A stretch of 10,449 nt of DNA from Oscillospiraceae bacterium (GCA_020024175.1 JAHHUB010000046.1:1-10449), one strand, 5' to 3'. Positions 1 to 5,956 are shown, numbered from the stretch's first letter. The notes: generated by a model from the sequence alone, not told the origin. Numbers and translations: made by a program.

Positions 1-38
1 TACGGTACAGCCCAAAACGGAACTGTACCGTATTTTTT
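1..38 (+). terminator. Rho-independent terminator of a gene left of the window
   Basis: A 10-bp perfect inverted repeat (1-10 with 23-32, TACGGTACAG/CTGTACCGTA) encloses a 12-nt loop and is followed directly by six T residues (33-38). The T run lies on the plus-strand exit side, so it should end a plus-strand transcript entering from outside. The stem may extend left of base 1. It could also act on the minus strand for the lipoprotein gene, but that side is not visible. Confidence 0.8.
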
Positions 39-119
39 AAGAAACTTCCTTATGGGGTGTAGCCTTTAGTATGCGGTGTATTTTTTAGCAATAAATTTTT
101 TATAAACAAAACTTTACAG

Positions 120-1436
120 TTATGAATTTGTTACAGTGCAGCTTTTAAAAATAAGTCTGCCATCTTTTTCACGCTTCATGGAAACTTTTACTATATTATC
201 AGTGGTTTTAACATATTCCTGAATTTCCTCCGGTGAAAACTCCTTTTCTGATCCCCATGTGGATATACCCATCATACCGTCAAAAAGATACACTATTTCA
301 GCCTCCACATTTCCGTCTGTTTCCTTATAGCTTTTTACATATGGCAATACATTGTAGCCGCCCCCTGAATGAGGAGGTGTAATTATACCCTCATCCGGGA
401 AATAACTGTATGGTGATATATTTTCCTGTATTTTTTTCATATCAAGTTCAAAATCATCACCAAAAATAATCTTTGCGGTTTGTTTGACATGGTCAGCAAT
501 CCAGAACATATCTTCTCTTATACCTGTTTTTTCAGATACGGAGTCAGCTATTGGCATAAGTTTTGGAACATAGCTGTTATATTCATTATCAGCATAGGAT
601 TTATCTGTGTAATAAGGTCTGGTATTACATACTAAACCGTAAAACATACGCCAACTGTCCAATTCCTCAGGTGAAGCTGCACTGCCTTCAATTTTTCCCA
701 CTATTTTTAAAAGGTGGTATATTTCTGTTTCTGTTTTGTCAGGTTCTGTGCCGAAAGTTTCCTTATAATTTTGGGCATCGTATTTTCCGTCATCAAAAAC
801 TTCATAAGGAACAGTGTCAGTTAGTTTTTTACATTCTTCCGCATTTACTTTAGAAACTTTAAATTCTGCAGGCTGAAAGTTGCCGCCCAATATATTCTTA
901 TCTCCATCTAGTGTAAAAAGGTAATTATCACCAATGTTATTTCTGGTAAGAGTCATAGCAATGGTATTTCTTATTTCATCAAGCTCATATTTTGAAAACA
1001 TATGAATAAATTCTTCATCGAAATCAACGATTATATAGCTTTCCTGTTGTTCTACTGATTTTATAGGCAGTGGTTCTTTTACAAATTCCAAAACAGAAGC
1101 GGATGTATCTATAACATTGAGAATAGTACGCTCTTTATTTTTAAAATCAATGGGAGTATGAGAATAAATTTTTCCGTCCCCGAAATAACGATAAACTTCT
1201 AAAACTTCAAAGTCATTATATTCTGATAAAGGTGGTGAAGGTATTTTTTCTGTTCTTAGAGATTTTGTTTCTTCGGAGGAGCTTTCGGGTTCACTTTCAT
1301 CTTCACTTTGTGATTGAGATGTACTTTGAGATTCTGTTTCTGGAAGAGAATTTTCAGGGTTGTTCTTTCTTTCGGTACAAGCTGATAAATTTAAAATCAT
1401 AGCTGACATCAAAACTAAAGTTATTATCTTTTTCAT
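120..1436 (-). CDS. Lipoprotein with GerMN-like segment, function unknown
   Basis: The 438-residue product starts with a lipoprotein signal: basic MKK, a hydrophobic stretch, and the lipobox LSAC with Cys20 as the lipidation site. It should be anchored on the outer face of the membrane. Residues about 25-60 are a low-complexity Ser/Glu/Gln linker. Residues about 79-185 resemble a GerMN (spore germination/sporulation) domain: a VYRYFGDG strand, then IIVDFDEEF, a helix ELDEIRNTIAMTL, and a closing FTLDGD strand. GerMN domains are usually extracytoplasmic and peptidoglycan-associated; this assignment is by pattern only. I do not recognise residues about 210-438, which include a GGGYN turn and a beta-rich end. 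The start is supported by AGAAAGG at 1446-1452, 9 nt upstream. The gene diverges from the CBM9-like unit. It has no visible dedicated terminator except possibly the hairpin at 1-32. Confidence 0.85.
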   Translation of the reverse strand: MKKIITLVLMSAMILNLSACTERKNNPENSLPETESQSTSQSQSEDESEPESSSEETKSLRTEKIPSPPLSEYNDFEVLEVYRYFGDGKIYSHTPIDFKNKERTILNVIDTSASVLEFVKEPLPIKSVEQQESYIIVDFDEEFIHMFSKYELDEIRNTIAMTLTRNNIGDNYLFTLDGDKNILGGNFQPAEFKVSKVNAEECKKLTDTVPYEVFDDGKYDAQNYKETFGTEPDKTETEIYHLLKIVGKIEGSAASPEELDSWRMFYGLVCNTRPYYTDKSYADNEYNSYVPKLMPIADSVSEKTGIREDMFWIADHVKQTAKIIFGDDFELDMKKIQENISPYSYFPDEGIITPPHSGGGYNVLPYVKSYKETDGNVEAEIVYLFDGMMGISTWGSEKEFSPEEIQEYVKTTDNIVKVSMKREKDGRLIFKSCTVTNS

Positions 1437-1468
1437 ATAAGCATACCTTTCTTTTGTTAATTTGTTAA

Positions 1469-1477
1469 ATTATATCA
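1469..1477 (-). promoter_or_regulatory. Extended -10 promoter of the lipoprotein gene
   Basis: On the minus strand the sequence reads TGA-TATAAT, an extended -10 (TATAAT at 1469-1474, TG at 1476-1477). The hexamer 17 nt upstream (TTTTTA) is a poor -35, which fits an extended -10 promoter. Transcription would begin about 7 nt past the -10, close to the ribosome binding site at 1446-1452. Confidence 0.5.
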
Positions 1478-1538
1478 CATCCCACTCTAAATAAAAACGG
1501 TTTTGTTTAATTATTAATATTTTATTTAACATTTTTAT

Positions 1539-1567
1539 TTGCAAAAAAGCTATAATAATTATATAAT
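1539..1567 (+). promoter_or_regulatory. SigA-type promoter of the CBM9-like/small protein/SBP unit
   Basis: The -35 TTGCAA (1539-1544) and -10 TATAAT (1562-1567) are separated by exactly 17 bp. The predicted transcription start near 1574 lies upstream of AGGGAGG (1581-1587) and the TTG start at 1596. The promoter sits inside the longer open frame that begins at 1539, so that longer start cannot be the one used. Confidence 0.75.
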
Positions 1568-1580
1568 AAGTATATCTGAA

Positions 1581-1587
1581 AGGGAGG
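1581..1587 (+). promoter_or_regulatory. Ribosome binding site that fixes the TTG start at 1596
   Basis: AGGGAGG lies 8 nt before the TTG at 1596-1598. It is in the ideal position for this start and wrong for the in-frame TTG at 1539. Confidence 0.8.
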
Positions 1588-1595
1588 CGATAATT

Positions 1596-2135
1596 TTGGC
1601 ATATAAAATTCTCCGTGTAAATGGGAATGTGGATTTCGATGTAATTCCTGCAGCGGTTATTAAAAATTTCCCCTTGGAAAAAAGAGATTACAAACCCTAT
1701 ACCCAGGCAAAAGCTGTACTTTCTTTTGAAGGTATATCAGTAATGCTGATGGCATTTGAAGCTTTGCCTGAAGAAAAAAGCTCTGTCAAAATTGTTTTTA
1801 AATTCGGAGAAACTCAGTTTTCCGCAGAAGTTTTTGCCGATAAAAGCAGTGAGTTTTATGTAAATGATGAAAACATAAATAATTTATTTAAAACCCCTCA
1901 CGTTTTTAAAGGGGAAGATTTGCAGGGTAAATACTGGGCGGCGGATTTTACTGTACCAATGGATTTTATTCAAAAATATAACAAGGATTTTTCTGTCCAA
2001 ACGGACAAAATAGAAGGCAATATTTATAAATTATGTTTAGGAAACCATCCCCATAAAGGAAGTTATTTTCCGGTGGATTTTGAAAAAGAAAACCCTTTTT
2101 CACAGCTGGGAATTTTTGAAACAGAAAAATATTAA
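1596..2135 (+). CDS. CBM9-like (carbohydrate-binding family 9-type) domain protein
   Basis: The 179-residue protein starts at TTG 1596, set by AGGGAGG 8 nt upstream and a promoter at 1539-1567. It has no signal peptide or membrane span, so it is predicted cytoplasmic. The architecture resembles small CBM9-like proteins of Firmicutes. An opening 'V-N-G-N-x-D-x-D-x-I-P' strand (residues 8-18) matches the 'idG..d...W..ap' start of that family. A mid-protein W114-x-A-D-F strand follows. The ending GNIYKL..GNHPHKGSYFPV..(E)NPFSQLG.F (141-174) recalls the family signature 'GNFYKCGD...PHY.SW.P......FH.P..FG.L.F'. The typical Cys of that signature is near C147 here. Sugar binding is not shown; many members have no known ligand. 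It is first in a tight unit with the 57-residue protein (11-nt gap) and the solute-binding protein. The family call rests on pattern resemblance only. Confidence 0.8.
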   Translation: MAYKILRVNGNVDFDVIPAAVIKNFPLEKRDYKPYTQAKAVLSFEGISVMLMAFEALPEEKSSVKIVFKFGETQFSAEVFADKSSEFYVNDENINNLFKTPHVFKGEDLQGKYWAADFTVPMDFIQKYNKDFSVQTDKIEGNIYKLCLGNHPHKGSYFPVDFEKENPFSQLGIFETEKY

Positions 2136-2146
2136 GGAGGATTTTT

Positions 2147-2320
2147 ATGAAATTTGTAGGAAAAATTATTTCTTTTGGTATAATTGCAAGTGCAACAGCT
2201 CTTGCTGCAGCAAAACTTGTTGATATGGCATATAACAAAATAGGCGGAAGATATATCACTTTTACAGGTAAGGATTATAATCACATCCCTGAAGATTACC
2301 CAGAGGATCAGGAATTATAA
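2147..2320 (+). CDS. Small 57-residue membrane or secreted protein, unknown function
   Basis: ATG at 2147 has a textbook AAGGAGG (2134-2140) 6 nt upstream, which begins just after the upstream gene's stop. The product (57 residues) starts MKFVGKIISFG, followed by a hydrophobic, Ala-rich stretch to about residue 23. It ends with a polar acidic tail, HIPEDYPEDQEL. The N-terminus could be one membrane span or an uncleaved signal. No obvious signal peptidase site follows, so I favour a single-pass anchored protein. It lies between the CBM9-like gene and the solute-binding protein gene, with only 3 nt before the latter's ATG. The strong ribosome binding site and operon position make it a real gene despite its length. 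I do not recognise a family. Confidence 0.75.
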   Translation: MKFVGKIISFGIIASATALAAAKLVDMAYNKIGGRYITFTGKDYNHIPEDYPEDQEL

Positions 2321-2323
2321 TTT

Positions 2324-3274
2324 ATGAAAAAGTTTTTAAGTATGTTTTTGGCGCTTGCTGTTGTGTTTTCTGTAACAGCTTTGGCAGAGGAAAACTCATC
2401 TTCCCAAAGTGATACACCGAATACAAAACCTGAATTTCCTGTTTCTGTAGGAAATACTATTATAAAAGAAAAACCTATGCGTGTAGCAACTATTTCTCCT
2501 GCGGCAACGGATATTATTAAAGGTCTTGGCTTTGAAAACCGCATTGTGGCTGTAGGAAACGGAAGTTCCGGTCCTGTTTTCCCTGATTTGAAAGATGATT
2601 ATCCCATATATGAAATAGGAAGTTTAATGGCACCGGATTTGGAAGCTATCAAAAAAGCGTCCCCCGATGTTCTGTTTAGTCATGCACCTTTCACTGATAA
2701 TAACCGAAAAAAAATTGAGCAAATGGGTATAACCATTGTGGAAATTCCATTTGCGGAAAACTTTGATGAGGTTTTTGAAAATTACCGCCTGGTTTGCAAA
2801 GTTATGTTGGGAGAAAATAAAGGTGCCCAATATTCGGAAAAGAAAATCTCACGATATAAGGATATTTTGAAAAAAGTTACCGATATTTCCGCAAAACACA
2901 GTGAAGAAAAGACTGCAGTTTATATGGATATGTATCCTAAAATTCTGGCTACCGGCGAAACCTTTCAAAATATGATTTTAAAAGAAATTTTAGCTTTTGA
3001 AAATCCGGCTGAAGAAAGCAAAAACTGGATTTTATCCGATGAAAAAATGAAGGAGTTAAATCCTGATAAAATTTTTTATAATTACACCATTGACCCCGAA
3101 GAAATAAAAACATATATTTCTTACAGTACTACCACGGCAGTTACCGAAGAACAGCTTTACGCATTAAAGGGCAAATTTTTCCAAAGCCGCAGCCCTCAGA
3201 TGTTTATGAATCTGGTTTCGCTGATGTATAAGCTTTATCCCGAAGATATGCCTGCTGACTTATCCGAACTTTAA
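2324..3274 (+). CDS. Orphan ABC-type solute-binding protein, TroA/BtuF-like fold
   Basis: The 316-residue protein has an N-terminal Sec signal (residues 1-21: MKK, hydrophobic core, VTALA before EE), so it is exported. There is no lipobox Cys, although Gram-positive solute-binding proteins are normally lipoproteins; it may be released or held as an uncleaved anchor. The mature part follows the periplasmic-binding-protein-2 (BtuF/FhuD/FecB) pattern: 'MRVATISPAATDIIKGLGF..RIVAVG' (first strand and helix), 'PDLEAIKKASPDVLFSH' (second motif), 'MGITIVEIPF', then a long linker helix and a C-terminal lobe ending in 'MFMNLVSLMYKLYP'. That family binds cobalamin, haem or ferric siderophores; the ligand cannot be read here. 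No permease or ATPase gene is in the window. AGGA at 2310-2313 gives a weak ribosome binding site 10 nt upstream. The 3-nt gap to the preceding stop suggests translational coupling. I see no clear terminator after the stop. Confidence 0.85.
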   Translation: MKKFLSMFLALAVVFSVTALAEENSSSQSDTPNTKPEFPVSVGNTIIKEKPMRVATISPAATDIIKGLGFENRIVAVGNGSSGPVFPDLKDDYPIYEIGSLMAPDLEAIKKASPDVLFSHAPFTDNNRKKIEQMGITIVEIPFAENFDEVFENYRLVCKVMLGENKGAQYSEKKISRYKDILKKVTDISAKHSEEKTAVYMDMYPKILATGETFQNMILKEILAFENPAEESKNWILSDEKMKELNPDKIFYNYTIDPEEIKTYISYSTTTAVTEEQLYALKGKFFQSRSPQMFMNLVSLMYKLYPEDMPADLSEL

Positions 3275-3577
3275 TAAGAACATAGTTTTACCATAACTCA
3301 AATAAGACATGAACCCAAAATAGGTGTTTTACAATAAGTAAGGAATTTGAAATATATGGTTGTGCATATGTTCAGGCTCATATTACAGAAAAAATTTTGG
3401 AATTTATTTATTTATTGAATCTAACAGCTTGTATTTTGGAAAAAATAAAAGAATTTATAGCTGACTATTATATTTTGCCTGACAAAACAAAGGAAAAATA
3501 TGTGTTTTATGATCTTAAAAAATAAATTTACGGATTTTGATTATTTTTTCAAATCTCAATAAAAGGGGGATAATAAA
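3275..3577. other. 303-base gap holding a start-less ORF remnant
   Basis: No terminator, tRNA or complete gene is visible between the solute-binding protein stop and the zinc-ribbon start. The only coding-like signal is the open frame at 3334-3525, entered separately. The last 15 bases carry the zinc-ribbon gene's ribosome binding site (AGGGGG, 3564-3569). Confidence 0.6.
3334..3525 (+). pseudogene. Possible remnant ORF lacking a standard start codon
   Basis: A frame open from 3313 to a TAA at 3523-3525 encodes from 3334 about 63 residues. They are of normal, non-repetitive composition: ISKEFEIYGCAYVQAHITEK and a Lys/Glu-rich, amphipathic tail ending FYDLKK. There is no ATG or GTG in frame before residue 55, and the only TTGs (3397, 3415) lack a ribosome binding site. 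An AGGTG (3322-3326) sits 7 nt before an ATA codon at 3334, as if a start ATG had become ATA. An open run this long is unusual in such AT-rich DNA. It could be a decayed gene fragment, a gene with a non-standard start, or chance. I recognise no family. Confidence 0.3.
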
Positions 3578-3793
3578 GTGAAAAAAACCGGAAAATGCCC
3601 AAAGTGCGGCGGAACGGATATTATTATAATTCACGGAAAATGTGGTGCATATGGAGTGGGAAATAATATTCAAACAGGGCTTACAATTTTATCAGCTGTC
3701 CTTGTAGACAGATATGTGTGCAGTTTATGTGGCTATTCAGAAGAATGGATTAAAACAGATGATATTCAAAAACTGAAAGAAAAATTCGGTTAA
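3578..3793 (+). CDS. Small zinc-ribbon protein
   Basis: The GTG start at 3578 has AGGGGG (3564-3569) 8 nt upstream. The 71-residue product has two CxxC knuckles, C7-P-K-C10 and C48-S-L-C51, each followed by Gly, which is the classic zinc-ribbon layout for one structural Zn ion. Between them lies a GKCGAYGVGNN segment with an extra Cys22, and a short hydrophobic strand (TILSAVLVDRYV). A polar helix (DDIQKLKEKF) ends the protein. Such stand-alone ribbons usually bind nucleic acid or a protein partner; no specific role can be read. It has no membrane span of normal length. It ends at a bidirectional terminator facing greA. With no terminator between them, it may be co-transcribed with the solute-binding protein gene, but a promoter in the gap cannot be excluded. 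Confidence 0.8.
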   Translation: MKKTGKCPKCGGTDIIIIHGKCGAYGVGNNIQTGLTILSAVLVDRYVCSLCGYSEEWIKTDDIQKLKEKFG

Positions 3794-3801
3794 ATAAAAA
3801 G

Positions 3802-3833
3802 AACGGACAGAAAATTTCTCTGTCCGTTTTTTT
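3802..3833. terminator. Bidirectional terminator between the zinc-ribbon gene and greA
   Basis: The 10-bp stem 3802-3811 (AACGGACAGA) pairs with 3819-3828 (TCTGTCCGTT) around a 7-nt loop. The plus strand has a run of seven T (3827-3833). On the minus strand the stem is followed by CTTTTTATTT, so it can end both convergent genes. Confidence 0.9.
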
Positions 3834-3840
3834 ACTCTGT

Positions 3841-4314
3841 TTAGCGTTTAATTTCAAGGATTTTGAACTGAATTGTGCCAGAGGGAACATGAGCATCTAC
3901 AACATCGCCTACTTTGTGTCCGATGAGAGCCTGACCTACAGGAGAATTATCAGTGAGAGAAGCCATATCATTGTTAGCTTCCAAAGATGAAACAATTCTG
4001 TATTCCATTTCTTCGTCAAATTCCATATCCAAGATTTTAACCATTGTACCAACTGATGCCACATCTGTTTTAATTTCATCAGAAGAAATTATTTTTACAA
4101 CTTTCAGTTGTTCTTCAATCTGCATAATTCTTGCTTCAACGATTGCTTGGTCGTTTTTAGCTTCATCGTATTCGCTGTTTTCAGACAAATCTCCATATCC
4201 TCTTGCTACACGGATTTTTTCGGAAATTTCATCTCTTCGTTCTGTTTTTAAATAATCAAGTTCATCTTTAAGTTTTTGATAGCCTTCTGCTGTCATAAAA
4301 ATTTCATTTGCCAT
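3841..4314 (-). CDS. greA: Transcription elongation factor GreA
   Basis: This 157-residue protein has the usual GreA length. GreA binds the RNA polymerase secondary channel and stimulates cleavage of backtracked transcripts. Residues 1-75 form the antiparallel coiled coil. The tip carries GDLSENSEYDEAK, with the acidic pair D42 and E45 that positions the catalytic Mg ion. Residues about 80-157 form the FKBP-like domain, including NSPVGQALIGHKVGD and the closing FKILEIKR. The start is set by GGAGGATTAATACC before ATG on the minus strand. It is monocistronic here: a consensus promoter lies at 4448-4476, a leader of about 125 nt has a long hairpin at 4394-4429, and the gene ends at the shared terminator. 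It diverges from the carboxypeptidase gene. The identity is secure. Confidence 0.98.
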   Translation of the reverse strand: MANEIFMTAEGYQKLKDELDYLKTERRDEISEKIRVARGYGDLSENSEYDEAKNDQAIVEARIMQIEEQLKVVKIISSDEIKTDVASVGTMVKILDMEFDEEMEYRIVSSLEANNDMASLTDNSPVGQALIGHKVGDVVDAHVPSGTIQFKILEIKR

Positions 4315-4393
4315 GGTATTAATCCTCCAAGTGAAGTTATTTTATATTTGGGTTTTGGAATTAAATTCCGTAAACTTGAATATAAGCTCAAAA

Positions 4394-4429
4394 CCTTGCT
4401 CATTTCTTTTCTAAAGAAAAAGAGCAAGG
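4394..4429 (-). promoter_or_regulatory. Long hairpin at the 5' end of the greA leader
   Basis: CCTTGCTC (4394-4401) pairs with GAGCAAGG (4422-4429). Inside, TTTCTTT (4403-4409) pairs with AAAGAAA (4413-4419), giving about 15 bp with a small asymmetric bulge and a 3-nt loop. On the minus strand it begins roughly 12 nt after the predicted transcription start and is followed by TTTTGAGCTTATATT. The U tract is modest, so it could be a leaky attenuator or a 5' stabilising stem. Confidence 0.6.
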
Positions 4430-4431
4430 CT

Positions 4432-4470
4432 CAAACATAATATTTGTATTATAGTCAAACATATTATATG
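4432..4470. promoter_or_regulatory. Pair of similar 15-bp elements on the greA promoter (candidate operator)
   Basis: CAAACATAATATTTG (4432-4446) and CAAACATATTATATG (4456-4470) match at 13 of 15 positions and start 24 bp apart. Both are near-palindromic; ACATATTATATGT at 4459-4471 is perfectly so. One lies between the -35 and -10 of the greA promoter, the other over its transcription start. The AT-rich background raises the chance of coincidence. Confidence 0.35.
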
Positions 4471-4476
4471 TGTCAA
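4448..4476 (-). promoter_or_regulatory. Consensus SigA promoter of greA
   Basis: On the minus strand TTGACA (4471-4476) and TATAAT (4448-4453) are both perfect consensus, with exactly 17 bp between. Predicted transcription start is near 4441. This predicts strong housekeeping expression unless repressed. Confidence 0.85.
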
Positions 4477-4483
4477 TAGTTTT

Positions 4484-4511
4484 TTGATAAAAATAATAAT
4501 TTTAATATATT
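4484..4511 (+). promoter_or_regulatory. Weak candidate promoter of the carboxypeptidase gene
   Basis: TTGATA (4484-4489) and TATATT (4506-4511) are 16 bp apart and would give a leader of about 85 nt before 4604. The whole region is extremely AT-rich, so such pairs occur easily; other -10-like hexamers are nearby. Confidence 0.25.
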
Positions 4512-4603
4512 TTTCACAAAATATATTATAAAAAGTTGTGTTATATAAATTTTCAATTACGCATATATATTATCTAGATATTATATAGGAAAAGGGGATA
4601 TAT

Positions 4604-5758
4604 ATGTTAAAAAAAATAATGGCTCTGCTTATTGGCACAGCAATTTTGATAAATACAACGGTAATGGGAAAAGCTGAAGAAAATAAATCTTTTTTAGATG
4701 ATATGACCTGTGAAAGTGCGGTTTTAATGGAACAAAGTACGGGTAAAATTCTTATGAGCAAAAATCCCACAGAAAAAACAGCACCTGCATCAATAACCAA
4801 AATAATGACAATGCTGCTGATAATTGAAGCTGTGGAAAACGGAAATATCAGTTTAGATGATATGGTAACCACTTCTGCCAATGCAAAAATTATGGGAGGC
4901 AGTGAGATATTTTTGGCGGAAGGGGAAGAAATGAGCCTTAACGATATGTTAAAGGGTATAGCCGTAGCCAGTGCAAATGATGCGGCTGTAGCTGTGGCTG
5001 AATACTTATGCGGTACAGAAAATGCTTTTGTTGAAAAGATGAACAATAGAGCTCAGGAACTTGGCTTAAAAAACACCCACTATGTAAACTGTCATGGACT
5101 GGATGAAGAAAATCACTACACCTGTGCCGAAGATGTGGCGGTTTTGACCCGTGAACTTATGAAACACGAAAAAATAAAGGAATATACCACAATTTGGATG
5201 GACAGTCTTAGAGGAGGACAGACTGAACTTGTAAACACTAACCGCCTGATAAGATTCTATAAAGGTGCTACAGGACTTAAAACAGGAACTACCGAGAATG
5301 CAGGGCACTGTTTATCTGCTACTGCCGAAAGAGAAGGAATGGGACTTATTGCTGTTGTGATGAAATGTCCCACAGGAAAGGACAGATTTGCACAGGCTAC
5401 AAATATTTTGGATTATGGATTTGCAAACTATGCCAATGTTCTTCTTCCGTCTGAGATAAGACAGGAATATGAAATTCCTGTTTTTGGAGGCAAAAAAGAA
5501 TTTGTAAAGGGCAGAGCATTGGCTCCGGAAAGTATTCTCACAGAAAAAAGCCGCCAAAAAGGACTGGAAGTTAAGATTAATTTAAAAGAAAATGTAACAG
5601 CACCTGTAGATGAAAATCAAATATTGGGAACTGCTGAACTTTTGCAAAACGGAGAGTGTATAGGCAGCTATCCTGTAAAAGCAATGGAAATGGTGGAAAA
5701 ACGCAGTTTATTGGACAGCATTAATTTAATGTGGAGATGTTTTGTAAGACAGGGCTAG
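4604..5758 (+). CDS. D-alanyl-D-alanine carboxypeptidase (PBP5/DacF family, peptidase S11)
   Basis: The 384-residue penicillin-binding protein removes the terminal D-Ala of peptidoglycan pentapeptides outside the membrane. An N-terminal signal (residues 1-25, MLKKIMALLIGTAIL..) exports it. All three active-site motifs are intact: S63-I-T-K66 (nucleophile Ser63), S123-A-N125, and K226-T-G228 followed by TT. Family landmarks around them include 'MTCESAVLMEQSTGKIL', 'VASANDAAVAVAEYL' and 'GLKNTHYVNCHGLD'. Residues about 275-360 form the beta-rich PBP5 C-terminal domain. The last 17 residues (SLLDSINLMWRCFVRQG) look like the amphipathic helix that attaches these enzymes to the membrane. AAAAGGGG lies about 7 nt before ATG. 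The gene appears monocistronic and diverges from greA. The choice between dacA, dacB and dacF labels cannot be made from sequence alone. No strong terminator follows; a weak A/T stem at 5763-5783 lacks a T run. Confidence 0.95.
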   Translation: MLKKIMALLIGTAILINTTVMGKAEENKSFLDDMTCESAVLMEQSTGKILMSKNPTEKTAPASITKIMTMLLIIEAVENGNISLDDMVTTSANAKIMGGSEIFLAEGEEMSLNDMLKGIAVASANDAAVAVAEYLCGTENAFVEKMNNRAQELGLKNTHYVNCHGLDEENHYTCAEDVAVLTRELMKHEKIKEYTTIWMDSLRGGQTELVNTNRLIRFYKGATGLKTGTTENAGHCLSATAEREGMGLIAVVMKCPTGKDRFAQATNILDYGFANYANVLLPSEIRQEYEIPVFGGKKEFVKGRALAPESILTEKSRQKGLEVKINLKENVTAPVDENQILGTAELLQNGECIGSYPVKAMEMVEKRSLLDSINLMWRCFVRQG

Positions 5759-5831
5759 GAATTATTATGTGCAATACATAATATGTAATTTGTTAAAGTA
5801 GCATAAAAAACATTTAAAAATAAATATTATC

Positions 5832-5860
5832 TTGCAAATTTTTCACCTTTGTTGTATAAT
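5832..5860 (+). promoter_or_regulatory. SigA-type promoter of the small P-loop gene
   Basis: TTGCAA (5832-5837) and TATAAT (5855-5860) are separated by exactly 17 bp. Transcription should begin near 5867, giving a leader of about 90 nt. This excludes the upstream in-frame start at 5849 and makes the P-loop gene independent of the carboxypeptidase gene. Confidence 0.8.
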
Positions 5861-5870
5861 AAGTTCAAAC

Positions 5871-5898
5871 CAAACCATTCAATATACCCTATGGTTTG
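5871..5898 (+). promoter_or_regulatory. 5' leader hairpin of the P-loop gene
   Basis: CAAACCAT (5871-5878) pairs with ATGGTTTG (5891-5898), 8 bp around a 12-nt loop, within a few bases of the predicted transcription start. No T run follows, so it is not a terminator. A 5'-end stem of this kind may protect the mRNA. Further short competing stems lie at 5917-5930 and 5927-5938. Confidence 0.45.
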
Positions 5899-5940
5899 TA
5901 AAATTTTAAATATCAAGCATTTAAAAATGCCAAGGCATAA

Positions 5941-5948
5941 AAGGGAGG
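5941..5948 (+). promoter_or_regulatory. Ribosome binding site that fixes the ATG at 5957
   Basis: AAGGGAGG lies 8 nt before ATG 5957. The longer frame from 5849 has no such site and begins inside the promoter. Confidence 0.85.
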
Positions 5949-5956
5949 AAACATAT

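Noticed and set aside
41..119. Possible dedicated terminator for the lipoprotein gene
   Set aside because: No inverted repeat with a U tract on the minus strand is visible between 41 and 119; only the edge hairpin at 1-32 could serve.
3356..3418. Short ATG frame (about 20 codons) after an AAGGA in the gap
   Set aside because: It is too short, overlaps the longer open frame at 3334-3525 in another phase, and has no protein-like features.
4570..5046. A 158-residue minus-strand, hydrophobic open frame resembling a membrane protein
   Set aside because: It is the antisense of the carboxypeptidase coding region. The Ile/Ser/Ala richness is a by-product of the opposite strand, and there is no start signal.
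5763..5783. A/T-rich hairpin after the carboxypeptidase gene as its terminator
   Set aside because: The stem is 8 bp and nearly all A-T, and no T run follows, so termination would be weak at best.
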